A DNA stretch of 44,256 nt. Origin: Tannerellaceae bacterium (GTDB taxonomy: Bacteria; Bacteroidota; Bacteroidia; Bacteroidales; Tannerellaceae). Shown in pieces: positions 1 to 7,437 of this stretch. Made by a program: the position numbers and the translations under genes. Position 1 is the stretch's first letter; the number at the start of each line of letters is the position of its first letter. Below the pieces are notes generated by a model, which saw nothing but the letters and a program-made list of their open reading frames with translations, was not told the DNA's origin and did no database searches. Where the stretch lies: contig JAJQAZ010000162.1 of the NCBI GenBank assembly GCA_021203545.1, forward strand, positions 1 through 44,256, in the 5' to 3' direction.

Positions 1-71
1 TTAAGTGCAAACCGACAACGCACTACATGCTTACAAACCACTTCTACCCGCTGTCTAAACCGGTCAGCCCC
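1..71 (-). ncRNA. ssrA: tmRNA (ssrA), 5' end only, runs off the left edge
   Basis: Read on the minus strand from position 71, the sequence begins GGGGCTGACC, continues with GACAGCGGGTAGAAGTGG and GTAAGCATG, and reaches CACTTAA at the window edge. This matches the order of conserved 5' elements I recall for Bacteroidetes tmRNA (GGGGCUGA, GACAGCGGG, AGAA-UGG, GUAAGCAUG, CACUUAA). tmRNA rescues stalled ribosomes together with SmpB and tags the incomplete protein. The tag-coding part and the 3' acceptor half lie outside the window. The 5' end at 71 is set by the GGGG that should pair with the missing 3' end. Confidence 0.85.
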
Positions 72-91
72 ATGGTTTTTATTCGCAGAAA

Positions 92-115
92 AGAGACTAA
101 CCATAGGTTGTCTCT
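92..115 (-). terminator. Hairpin upstream of ssrA: terminator of the 163-531 gene or ssrA leader stem
   Basis: AGAGAC pairs with GTCTCT and AACC with GGTT around a 3-nt loop; on the minus strand it is followed by TTTTCTG. It could end the transcript of the small secreted protein gene. It also lies between the predicted ssrA promoter and the mature tmRNA 5' end, so it may instead be part of the processed precursor leader. Confidence 0.45.
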
Positions 116-130
116 TTCTTTTCTGTTATA

Positions 131-162
131 CAAAGATACTATTTTTTAGTGAATTTACCAAA
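131..162 (-). promoter_or_regulatory. Bacteroidetes-type promoter for ssrA
   Basis: On the minus strand TTTG (159-162) is followed after 20 nt by TATCTTTG (131-138). This fits the -33 TTTG / -7 TAnnTTTG consensus of the primary sigma factor in Bacteroidetes. Transcription would start near 124, giving a leader of about 50 nt before the mature tmRNA end at 71. The -33 box abuts the stop codon of the upstream small gene. It is the best promoter match found in the window. Confidence 0.6.
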
Positions 163-531
163 TTAGCCTTCTTCTTCTGAAGAAACAATAGCGTTTAATT
201 CCTCTGCAGTGACTTCTTTCTTTAAAAGCCAATGGTATACATTTTGGTTATTAGTTGAAACAACATAAGCCTGGACAAATTCCCAACCTTGTTGTCCAAA
301 ATAGTTCATTGCATCTACCATTGAATTAAACTTAATGGGTTTTCCATCATCGCCCTTAACATAATCCACACCTTTCCATATACTAGTTTTCTGTCCAAAA
401 TCCGCCTGTACATTTACTTTACTACTAAGCACTTTTCCGGTTCCCACTAATTCACAATAAACATAATTCTTCTGTGCATTACAAAATAACGGTAACAAAC
501 AAATTGTAAATAATAAAAAAATCCTTTTCAT
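163..531 (-). CDS. Small secreted protein of unknown function
   Basis: A 122-residue product. The first 19 residues (Lys-Arg, then a Leu/Phe-rich core, then Cys-Asn-Ala) look like a Sec signal peptide with cleavage after CNA, so it is probably periplasmic or exported. The mature part has a KGDDGKPIKF turn, a GWEFVQAY segment and a VYHWLLKK segment, then an acidic tail ending EEEG. The GWEFV...W pattern faintly resembles small DUF4177-like proteins, but I cannot assign a family. It is monocistronic: the ssrA promoter begins at its stop codon, and about 50 bp separate it from the hydrolase gene upstream. It is visibly AT-rich. No function is proposed. Confidence 0.7.
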   Translation of the reverse strand: MKRIFLLFTICLLPLFCNAQKNYVYCELVGTGKVLSSKVNVQADFGQKTSIWKGVDYVKGDDGKPIKFNSMVDAMNYFGQQGWEFVQAYVVSTNNQNVYHWLLKKEVTAEELNAIVSSEEEG

Positions 532-581
532 TTTACTGTTTTTAAAGGTTAATACTAATAATTAGATTTTAAATATTTAAA

Positions 582-1463
582 TTAATCAATAACTCCCAGG
601 TCACGCATCCAGTCTTCGGCGCGGTCGGGCCATTCGTTTACCAGGTGTCCGGTATCACGCAGGCCATATCCATGTCCTCCGGTAGGATACAAATGCATAG
701 CCGCCTGCACTCCTGCCTCTTTCAGGGCATAATAATAGAAAAGGCTGCTGTTTATATAGTTTTTATCATCTTCTGTCTGGATGATACAGGTGGGAGGTGC
801 ATCAGCAGAAACTTTTATTTCCGGAGCCAGACTAAAATTTTCGCCATCCAGATAGGCCGGATATACCAACAGGCAAAAATCAGGGCGGCAACTTACCTGG
901 TCCGCTGCATCTACTATGGGATAGGTTCTTTCGTTGCCTGAATTAGATGTCATTACGGATAAATGGGCACCAGCTGAAAAGCCCATAATACCGATCCGGA
1001 CAGGATCAATGTTGTACTTCTCTGCATTGGCACGTATATACCCTACTGCACGTTGCGCATCCTGTAAAGGCGCCGCATGTTTTTCCAATCCTTCCCGGCG
1101 GGGTACACGATATTTTAATACGATTGCGGTTATTCCCAGTTCGTTTAACCAATGAGCTACTTCGACTCCTTCCAGATCATACGCCAGAATATTGTATCCA
1201 CCACCCGGGCAAACAATCATAGCCGCACCGTTTGCATACTCTTCCGGAGCCTGATAAATAGTAATCGTAGGTGCACTTACATCTGAGATACGGGTAACGG
1301 GTAAATCTCCGGTCTGGTTACCGGTATTATCCGCTTTCTCTGTTAATTGTAAATTTTCTCCGGGAGCTCCGGTAGGAAATAATAATATAGGATTATCCTG
1401 TGCCTGAATGGTTGTCATTATACCTGTTATGAATAAAGCAATCAGTTTAAAACGTAGTTTCAT
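582..1463 (-). CDS. Secreted alpha/beta-hydrolase, acetyl-xylan/BD-FAE-type esterase
   Basis: A 293-residue serine hydrolase with an N-terminal signal peptide (about residues 1-22, ending IQAQ). Family hallmarks: an oxyanion-hole PGGGY at 86-90, a nucleophile elbow GFSAG at 161-165 (Ser163), an acidic residue around 232 in QTEDDKN, and the catalytic His at about 264 in TGGHGYG. This layout matches the BD-FAE/Axe-like esterases (DUF1460-unrelated, alpha/beta-hydrolase fold) that remove acetyl or feruloyl groups from plant polysaccharides in Bacteroidetes. The substrate cannot be read from sequence. No carbohydrate-enzyme partner is next to it, so it appears to be a solitary gene. The ATG at 1463 is followed directly by the signal peptide. 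Confidence 0.82.
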   Translation of the reverse strand: MKLRFKLIALFITGIMTTIQAQDNPILLFPTGAPGENLQLTEKADNTGNQTGDLPVTRISDVSAPTITIYQAPEEYANGAAMIVCPGGGYNILAYDLEGVEVAHWLNELGITAIVLKYRVPRREGLEKHAAPLQDAQRAVGYIRANAEKYNIDPVRIGIMGFSAGAHLSVMTSNSGNERTYPIVDAADQVSCRPDFCLLVYPAYLDGENFSLAPEIKVSADAPPTCIIQTEDDKNYINSSLFYYYALKEAGVQAAMHLYPTGGHGYGLRDTGHLVNEWPDRAEDWMRDLGVID

Positions 1464-1680
1464 CTCTTTTTCATTTAGTCTGTTAACAATTCATTTAATT
1501 GTGGGAATAAATATAAGAGATTTTATTGTAAATAACAGTTTTTATCCGGAAAAGGATCTATGCAAAAACCGAAAAATGTGCTAATTATACGTCCGTTTTG
1601 ATATTGCAAATTAAGAAGAGAGTGATAAGGACGAACTAACATATACTATCGAATATAAATAACTATTTTGAGATCATTAA

Positions 1681-1714
1681 AAAAGGCTGTCTCCAATTAC
1701 GGAAACAGCCTTTT
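1681..1714 (-). terminator. Rho-independent terminator of the RRM gene
   Basis: AAAAGGCTGT (1681-1690) pairs perfectly with ACAGCCTTTT (1705-1714), with a TCC/GGA extension. On the minus strand a T run follows the stem. It lies about 40 nt beyond the stop of the RRM gene. The A/T-flanked stem may also work in the opposite direction. Confidence 0.8.
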
Positions 1715-1755
1715 GTATACTTTTAAACATCACAGCTTACGAGCCGGATATTGTA

Positions 1756-2001
1756 TCAATTTCTTGGTAAAGCTTCTTTTACTACCATATCACGACCTTC
1801 CAGAGAAGCACCGTTCAATGATGAAATTGCGTTTTTAGCTTCGTTGTCATTATCCATTTCAACAAAAGCAAAGCCTTTTGAACGGCCTGTGTTGCGGTCC
1901 ATAATCAGTTTAGCAGAGCTAACATTTCCATACTCTTCCATGATTTCTTTCAAATCAGATTCTCTTACTCCGTAATGGAGATTTCCTACATAAATATTCA
2001 T
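1756..2001 (-). CDS. Small RRM-domain RNA-binding protein
   Basis: An 81-residue protein made almost entirely of one RNA recognition motif. RNP2 is IYVGNL (3-8) and RNP1 is KGFAFVEM (about 42-49), with the aromatic residues that stack on RNA bases. It lacks the Gly-rich tail seen in some homologues and ends EALPRN. Bacteroidetes carry several of these abundant single-RRM proteins, which bind single-stranded RNA and influence transcript levels; that role is family knowledge, not visible here. It has its own terminator and a long leader of about 150 nt if the -7 element at 2149-2156 is used. The long leader would allow post-transcriptional control. Confidence 0.92.
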   Translation of the reverse strand: MNIYVGNLHYGVRESDLKEIMEEYGNVSSAKLIMDRNTGRSKGFAFVEMDNDNEAKNAISSLNGASLEGRDMVVKEALPRN

Positions 2002-2148
2002 ACAAATTAAAATAAAAAAATTAATACTTAAAATCTAAACAAGGAGTTGAGGAAGTTCGATTTCGACTGATGGGAAAGACTTAATAATTATATCAAGAAA
2101 ATATCAATAGAAGAGAAAGATCAAAAAAACTCTTTTGTTTATAATTGT

Positions 2149-2156
2149 CAAAGATA
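2149..2156 (-). promoter_or_regulatory. Candidate -7 element for the RRM gene, beside a palindrome
   Basis: On the minus strand this reads TATCTTTG, matching TAnnTTTG. No TTTG lies at the expected -33 distance. A perfect 14-bp palindrome, ACAATTTAAATTGT, lies immediately upstream at 2158-2171, where a -33 box or regulator site would be. The remaining sequence between 2002 and 2255 is AT-rich and shows nothing else I can name. Confidence 0.4.
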
Positions 2157-2255
2157 GACAATTTAAATTGTTTTCACTTGTAATATATCAACTAAATGCC
2201 AATGATTACACTTTATGTATTTAAAGATACAATAATTAACACTGGAAATAAAAAT

Positions 2256-2987
2256 TTACTCATCTTCCAATCCTTCAAAAAGATCTTTTAATACCCGTTG
2301 GTAGTTATTGAGGAAATATTTTGTTAGCTGATAAGGTGCGGTTTCTTCATAGGTGGTCAATTCGATCCCATCTTCCGAAATAGTGTATATATCCGCCCCC
2401 GGATAAGCCAGCAGTATGGGAGAGTGGGTGGCTATGATAAACTGGGAATGAAGCCTTTCCAGTTGCCTCATTTGTGTTAATAGAGCAAAGATACTTTTTA
2501 CGGATAAGGCTGCTTCCGGTTCATCAAAGATATACAGGCCGTTACCATGAAACCGGTAAAGAAATACATTCATAAAACTTTCTCTGTGCGACTTTTCGTG
2601 CAACCGCTCAAATCCATACGATGTATGGATGCCCTGTTCAATAGTATCTATCTCGGTTGCCAGGTTATAAAAAGTCTCCGCCCGCATAAAATAACCATCC
2701 GGATTTCTGACAGGCGAACGTACCAGGCGAATTTCTTTATACAGATCCGAATGGGTATCATAGGTTGTGAAATTAAAATTCCGGCCTCCGCCTTCAGGAT
2801 TAAATCCTGAATTGATGGCGATCGCCTCTATCAAAGAGGATTTTCCCGACCCGTTATCTCCGACTAAAAAGGTGACCGGTTTCCGGAATTCCAATGTGCG
2901 CAGATTCCGGATAGAAGGTATTGTATAGGGATATGTATCATCCCCGGACGGTTCATGCGTATTGATTATTCTGTTTATATAGATCAT
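2256..2987 (-). CDS. AAA/ABC-type ATPase (AAA_21-like), unknown role
   Basis: A 243-residue stand-alone P-loop ATPase. It has Walker A GDNGSGKSS (about 43-51), Walker B LYIFDEPEAAL (about 151-161) and an H-loop ATHSP (about 186-190). The signature region reads SHRESF near 133-138; related proteins usually have SHGESF, so a glycine of the ABC signature is replaced by Arg. There is no nuclease, TOPRIM or membrane domain, so it is not an OLD-type defence nuclease. It starts 14 nt after the stop of the Crp/Fnr gene and is probably co-transcribed with it. The substrate is unknown. Small ATPases of this type are common and poorly characterised in Bacteroidetes. Confidence 0.82.
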   Translation of the reverse strand: MIYINRIINTHEPSGDDTYPYTIPSIRNLRTLEFRKPVTFLVGDNGSGKSSLIEAIAINSGFNPEGGGRNFNFTTYDTHSDLYKEIRLVRSPVRNPDGYFMRAETFYNLATEIDTIEQGIHTSYGFERLHEKSHRESFMNVFLYRFHGNGLYIFDEPEAALSVKSIFALLTQMRQLERLHSQFIIATHSPILLAYPGADIYTISEDGIELTTYEETAPYQLTKYFLNNYQRVLKDLFEGLEDE

Positions 2988-3001
2988 TTCCTTCGTTATT
3001 T

Positions 3002-3667
3002 TTATAACATGTAGGCCAGCCCCTGCCTGTTATGGATGTGTACTTTTCCCTTTGTAAAGGTAATATATCCCTCTTCTTCCAGTTTACTGATCTCTTTGGA
3101 GAGAGCGGGACGGGTAACGCCTAAATACTCGGCCAGTTGCACCTGGTTGTGTTCCATTTCCACCCAATCAGAACCCTCTTTTATATGTTCAAACAGATAC
3201 CGGATAAAACGGTTCCGGATGCCCCGGAACGAAAGGACACGCAAACGGGTCATCGTACATTTATTACAACTGGTGCTGACACAAAGGAAATTCTGTAAAA
3301 ATAAGGGGATGCTATTCATGATCTTAAAGACCGATTCTTTGGTTGCCTTGAATAATATAACGTCCTCTACAACAGTGAAAGTAGCCGGAAAAAGGTTTTT
3401 CTCTGCAAAAATATGGGGTGTTCCGAAAGATCGTTGGGCTTTGATTGTTTCTACCCTTACTTCCACACCGGATACATCCATTACATCCACATGTAGTTTT
3501 CCTTCGAGCAGGATATGCAGGTAATTGCAGACCGTTCCCTGGCGAATAATTACTTCACCTTTTGAATAACGTTCAATGGTATACTCCACCTGGTCCATAA
3601 ACTCTTCTTTCATTTTGGACGTAAAATTACGGAACAGGGGAATATTGAATATGTCTGTTATTTGCAT
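3002..3667 (-). CDS. Crp/Fnr-family transcription regulator, likely nrf regulator
   Basis: A 221-residue regulator with an N-terminal cyclic-nucleotide-binding-like sensor domain (about 20-125, including YSKGEVIIRQG), a dimerisation helix, and a C-terminal winged helix (about 150-215; recognition helix LGVTRPALSKEISKLEEEGYI). The ATG at 3667 (MQITDIF) is chosen because the 29 extra upstream codons are AT-rich and atypical. It lacks the N-terminal Fe-S cysteine cluster of E. coli FNR. It has three cysteines, C129-x4-C-x2-C137, at the junction of sensor and hinge. It lies beside the nrfHA-resB-ccsA-barrel cluster, so control of nitrite respiration or nitrosative stress (as for HcpR-type regulators) is plausible. 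It is probably co-transcribed with the downstream ATPase. Confidence 0.88.
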   Translation of the reverse strand: MQITDIFNIPLFRNFTSKMKEEFMDQVEYTIERYSKGEVIIRQGTVCNYLHILLEGKLHVDVMDVSGVEVRVETIKAQRSFGTPHIFAEKNLFPATFTVVEDVILFKATKESVFKIMNSIPLFLQNFLCVSTSCNKCTMTRLRVLSFRGIRNRFIRYLFEHIKEGSDWVEMEHNQVQLAEYLGVTRPALSKEISKLEEEGYITFTKGKVHIHNRQGLAYML

Positions 3668-3719
3668 AGTCGGCTGAATGTTCTTTTTCACAAAAATAGA
3701 ATATTTCAACCAATATAAT

Positions 3720-5006
3720 TTACCATTTAGTGATAAATACTTTAGGATTAACATTTATGGATACCCAGCCCCAATCCTGCCAGTGGGAAGGATTTCCACC
3801 TTTTACTACTTTCATTGTATTCGTTCCAAACATAGTGGAGTATCCGGCAGAGAGGCATACATCTTTCATTATATTCCAATCTACCTGCAAATCAATCTCC
3901 GAACCTAATCCTTTATCCTGTTTTTCCAGCGTTGCTGTATCATATACGTTGGCTGCTGTAGCAAAATAGTGGTAGTTAAGGGATACATTTACTGTTGGTG
4001 AAGCTTTATAAGAAATACCCAGTTGTGTGTCCCATAATCCCGGATTATAACCATCTACAAAAGCAGAAGCATAGAAGTAATCCATGGCACCGTAAAATTT
4101 ATGATGAGTGCCATATAACGGATCAAAAGCTTTATGCTTTCCGGAACCGGAATCGGCTCCACTCAGGAAATCAACGCCGGCACTCAAACGCCACTCAGGT
4201 GTAAACTGGTAACCACCGTTTACCGACCACATAAATGCAGAGATACTCTGACCCGCTTTGGTTTTACCGGACTGATAATAGAATGTACCATTCACCTGCA
4301 AACCGTTATATGCATAATTGAGGTTGGTGCCCATTGTTTGGGTAAACCACGTTTTATTCATCTCTTCTTCCTGCAATCCCAGATTCATAAAAAGTAACGA
4401 AGTTTTGAAGCGGGAAGAAAATAAATGTTGGTACCACAACGTTTGCATGGATTTATAAGGTTGTGCACCGGATGCATAATAGGTATTATCGATTCTGTGT
4501 TCGTCATTCTGGTTAAACGACAGGATCAGATGCAGTTTATTCAGGTTGTCTTCATATCCCATTTTCAATGCATCATGAAAACGTCCGGACACATTCCAGT
4601 CCAGGCTACCCAGTATCCGCTCATCATCGTACACCAGGCTCTGGCGACCAAACTTCATAAACAGGCCGTATCCCAGTTCCAGATTAGCCCATGCCTCATT
4701 AAACATCACCCGCCCGTTTTTATCAATCTGCGGATCCTGCCCCCAGACTCCCACATGTTGAGCAGCCAGCCCAATGGATAACCTGTCCCGCTTAAAGTCA
4801 ATCATTAACCGGGAACGGTTATTGATAAATCCGGCTGGTGTTTGGCCTATTTCACGGGGAAACAACACACCATTCCGGTACTCCGCACGGGGACGTATCT
4901 GTACCCCCATTGCAAATTCATTCTCTTTGTTGTCATTCGTTCCGGCAAACATTGTTCCGGCACATAACAAACTGATTCCGGTTATTGCTATCCATACTTT
5001 TTGCAT
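3720..5006 (-). CDS. Outer-membrane beta-barrel, alginate-export-like porin
   Basis: A 428-residue product. I use the ATG at 5006 (MQKVWIAITG), which opens a clean signal peptide ending TMFAG; the frame is open further upstream but there it overlaps ccsA. The mature protein is made of alternating aromatic and polar strands. It contains the segment FGRQSLVYDDERILGSLDW, close to the GRQ...G-D-R-IG-W pattern of alginate_exp-type (PF13372) barrels. It starts 65 nt after ccsA and follows nrfHA-resB-ccsA in the same direction. Passage of nitrite or another small anion across the outer membrane would fit the position, but that is inference. The protein ends FITKW rather than with the usual terminal Phe. 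Confidence 0.8.
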   Translation of the reverse strand: MQKVWIAITGISLLCAGTMFAGTNDNKENEFAMGVQIRPRAEYRNGVLFPREIGQTPAGFINNRSRLMIDFKRDRLSIGLAAQHVGVWGQDPQIDKNGRVMFNEAWANLELGYGLFMKFGRQSLVYDDERILGSLDWNVSGRFHDALKMGYEDNLNKLHLILSFNQNDEHRIDNTYYASGAQPYKSMQTLWYQHLFSSRFKTSLLFMNLGLQEEEMNKTWFTQTMGTNLNYAYNGLQVNGTFYYQSGKTKAGQSISAFMWSVNGGYQFTPEWRLSAGVDFLSGADSGSGKHKAFDPLYGTHHKFYGAMDYFYASAFVDGYNPGLWDTQLGISYKASPTVNVSLNYHYFATAANVYDTATLEKQDKGLGSEIDLQVDWNIMKDVCLSAGYSTMFGTNTMKVVKGGNPSHWQDWGWVSINVNPKVFITKW

Positions 5007-5071
5007 ATCGTATCTGTTATTAAAATAATTGTTTATAAACAATTTTTCATTTTTCGCTTTCCATTTTTCAT

Positions 5072-5860
5072 TTAATTGTATACATGGATACTGGTTCCCT
5101 GGGCAGAAGGTAAATAATTCACTCCAAACCAGCAAATCTGTAATAGTAAAAAAGAAAACAGCAGAATACCCAATGCCTTTCCATAAGCAGTTCGCTGATG
5201 CAGCCTGAAATGAATATACCCCAGATATCCCAGCCAGGTAGCGGCGGCCCAGGTCTCTTTTGGGTCCCAACTCCAATAATGCCCCCATGCCTCTTTTGCC
5301 CACAAAGCACCAAACAACATTCCTATCGTCAGGAAAGCGGTTCCCACATATACCAGATTATCCGAGAGTGACATGATTCCTTCATCCAGTTTCGGACGAT
5401 TGGCAGGCAGCAAAAACCAACAGGCAATAACCGCCGCGGCTCCCAGCAATGCGTATGCAAAGATATATACGATTACATGCGGAGCAAACCACGGACTTTG
5501 CAATGCCGGCATTAATGCTTTATTATGTATTTCGGGTTTAAGCAGATTAATACAGATAAAAACGATAGCCATTACAGTGCTAAACGATAAAATCCAGTTG
5601 TATCTCCAACGGCTGTAAGTAAACAGGCCGGCTACCGGCAGAAAGAACGAATACCACAGGCGTGTTTCTCCCATAGTGCGTAAAGGAGGACGTTCCAATG
5701 AAATCCACATACCCGTGATAAAGAGGGCAAAGATAATCAATCCGGAAATGGTCCACCCGGTAGCCGTTTTTTCTTTCCCGGCTTTGAATGCCAGCCAGGC
5801 TCCTACTACCCAGCAGAGTACTGCCGGTAATGCAAAATATATAAAAGAATTCCAGGTCAT
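5072..5860 (-). CDS. ccsA: CcsA/ResC-type cytochrome c biogenesis protein
   Basis: A 262-residue polytopic membrane protein with about seven to eight hydrophobic segments. The diagnostic haem-handling WWD motif reads WGHYWSWDPKETWAA in the last third, flanked by His residues. Together with ResB it forms the System II (Ccs) synthase that exports haem and attaches it to apocytochromes on the periplasmic side. Its ATG overlaps the resB stop (ATGA, 5857-5860), so the two are translationally coupled. Placement directly behind nrfHA suggests a synthase dedicated to NrfH/NrfA, including the unusual CWTCK site. Confidence 0.93.
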   Translation of the reverse strand: MTWNSFIYFALPAVLCWVVGAWLAFKAGKEKTATGWTISGLIIFALFITGMWISLERPPLRTMGETRLWYSFFLPVAGLFTYSRWRYNWILSFSTVMAIVFICINLLKPEIHNKALMPALQSPWFAPHVIVYIFAYALLGAAAVIACWFLLPANRPKLDEGIMSLSDNLVYVGTAFLTIGMLFGALWAKEAWGHYWSWDPKETWAAATWLGYLGYIHFRLHQRTAYGKALGILLFSFLLLQICWFGVNYLPSAQGTSIHVYN

Positions 5861-7101
5861 CGTTTCTCTTTTTTAGTGGGTGCGGTAATAAACAGAAAAA
5901 AAGCTCCGGCCAGCATCAGGATAATACCTGTATATACCAGTGGCATCCAGGGATCGCGTACCAACTCGAATACACTGACTGTACTCCATTTACCTTTTGT
6001 TTCGTCATAACTTACCTGATAAATTTTCCAGCCATCTACAGATAAGGGCTTATTCACATCTATAGTAGCCTCTTTCATTCCGCCTTTTTCGGTATAAACG
6101 TTAACTTCAGATGTAAACCGTTTCGGTTCCCGTTCCGGCATAACCAAACTTTCCGTTTCCGTCAGCTTTAATGAGGCATAGGGAAAAAAATGGTTGCCAC
6201 TACTCACCCACCCTTCTTTCCGGATATTGTTTTTGTGGTGATAGACCTCTACATATACGGCAGAAGTAGCTCCCACAGAATGAAACTCTACAAAATGAAC
6301 TGTATCTTTTTGAAAATAGGAAGCGGCCCAAGGCAGAAACCGGGTAACCGTTATCTCCCAGTCAAGGATATTACCCTGCAAAGGTATATCTTCCACAACC
6401 AGGTTTTGTGGAGTCTTTTCCGGCAAGGGTTGTCCGGAGATGTTATCAACAATCAATAATTTAGGGGGATATTCCTCTATGGCAAACGACTTCAACTCAA
6501 TTGCCAGGGGTAATTCAACCAGATTATTCTGCCGGTTCATTGCACGCCATTCGGTTGTCTCTGTTTGTACCGTCATACGTAAACGTTGCAGATCGCCACT
6601 ACCCAATACGGCAGCCGTCAGTGCGATAAACAACCCCAGATGATTACAAATAAACCCTGTGTCTTTTTTTCTAAACCGGATTAACCTACGCAAAGTAACC
6701 AATCCCAATACCGTTATGAAATAAAGAAAGAGAAGAAGGAAAGGCCAGGAGACCGTCATCTGCATAAAACCTAACCGGGCTACTCCTCCTATAGAAGAGA
6801 GATCCGCCTCCGGAGAAACCTGCCGGGTAAGCCCCATAAGTATCACTACAACTAATAAGGAAACCAGCGAAGTAAAAGCCGCCGGTATACCGGCCAGCCA
6901 CTGAACAACCGGCATTTTCTTACGAAACAGGGAGAGAGTTGCCAGTATAAATAAATAGCCTGCTCCCACGATTATATTTACAGGATAGCGGTATATATCA
7001 ACCTCTACTTTTCCTAAAGTCCATTGTAGTAAAAGACCTGTTAAAAACAGCCCTATACAAACAGACCATCCTTCCGCATATCCCCAGGGACGTTTCCACA
7101 T
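5857..7101 (-). CDS. resB: ResB/Ccs1-type cytochrome c biogenesis protein
   Basis: A 414-residue protein with four hydrophobic segments: three in the first 160 residues (GLFLTGLLLQ; VNIIVGAGYLFILATL; a paired stretch around 80-130) and one at the C-terminus (LVYTGIILMLAGAFFLFI). Between them is a large soluble periplasmic domain. This matches the ResB (Ccs1) half of the System II haem-lyase, which carries reduced apocytochrome c to CcsA. It ends KKEKR and overlaps ccsA by 4 nt. It is separated from nrfA by a 336-nt region of REP-like hairpins, so nrfHA and resB-ccsA may be decoupled in mRNA stability although they point the same way. Confidence 0.88.
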   Translation of the reverse strand: MWKRPWGYAEGWSVCIGLFLTGLLLQWTLGKVEVDIYRYPVNIIVGAGYLFILATLSLFRKKMPVVQWLAGIPAAFTSLVSLLVVVILMGLTRQVSPEADLSSIGGVARLGFMQMTVSWPFLLLFLYFITVLGLVTLRRLIRFRKKDTGFICNHLGLFIALTAAVLGSGDLQRLRMTVQTETTEWRAMNRQNNLVELPLAIELKSFAIEEYPPKLLIVDNISGQPLPEKTPQNLVVEDIPLQGNILDWEITVTRFLPWAASYFQKDTVHFVEFHSVGATSAVYVEVYHHKNNIRKEGWVSSGNHFFPYASLKLTETESLVMPEREPKRFTSEVNVYTEKGGMKEATIDVNKPLSVDGWKIYQVSYDETKGKWSTVSVFELVRDPWMPLVYTGIILMLAGAFFLFITAPTKKEKR

Positions 7102-7437
7102 AATTTTTTAATAAGTAGTTATTGTTTATAAATTTCCCCTCTTACACTACTTTCTACATACATCTTTTCACCCTCGTAGATGGTAGTATATCTTAGACCC
7201 CAGCAACGCTGGGGGGTAGGTAACAAAGTGAATATTTCGGGCTGGAAGCCCAGCATAATAATGGATAAACTAAAATAGTTGGGTTACCCTCCAGTTCTTT
7301 TTATACTATGCTGCTCCTCCGGAGCGAAATATCTTCCTTGCAACCTGAACCCCGGCGTTGCCGGGGCCTAAGGTAGGATAAGCCTACGGCCTGAAAATGA
7401 TTTGTGTAGACAGTAGCTTTTAACAGAAGGGAAATAA
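7102..7437. repeat. REP-like hairpin cluster between nrfA and resB
   Basis: This 336-nt gap has no gene but contains stable hairpins. CCCCAGC-AAC-GCTGGGG is at 7198-7214, GGGCT-GGA-AGCCC at 7239-7251, GCTCC-TCC-GGAGC at 7313-7325 and CCCCGGC-GTT-GCCGGGG at 7350-7366. A further GGCC...GGCC imperfect palindrome with TAGG/CCTA is at 7365-7391. The segments 7198-7257 and 7307-7366 are both 60 nt and are imperfect inverted copies of each other (43 of 60 positions by hand alignment). Stems are conserved by paired changes. This is the layout of a BIME made of two head-to-head REP units, which are usually mobilised by RAYT (TnpA_REP) proteins. The flanks at 7102-7190 show nothing distinctive. Confidence 0.75.

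Noticed and set aside
2256-2987. Defence system (OLD-like or Gabija-like ATPase)
   Set aside because: No nuclease/TOPRIM domain or helicase partner is present; the neighbours are a Crp/Fnr regulator and an RRM gene.
5007-5303. N-terminal extension of the beta-barrel gene into ccsA
   Set aside because: The extension overlaps ccsA and has no targeting signal, while the ATG at 5006 opens a clean signal peptide.
7198-7391. CRISPR-like repeat array between nrfA and resB
   Set aside because: There are only two inverted copies with hairpins of different sequence and no regular spacers or cas genes; a REP/BIME pair explains it.
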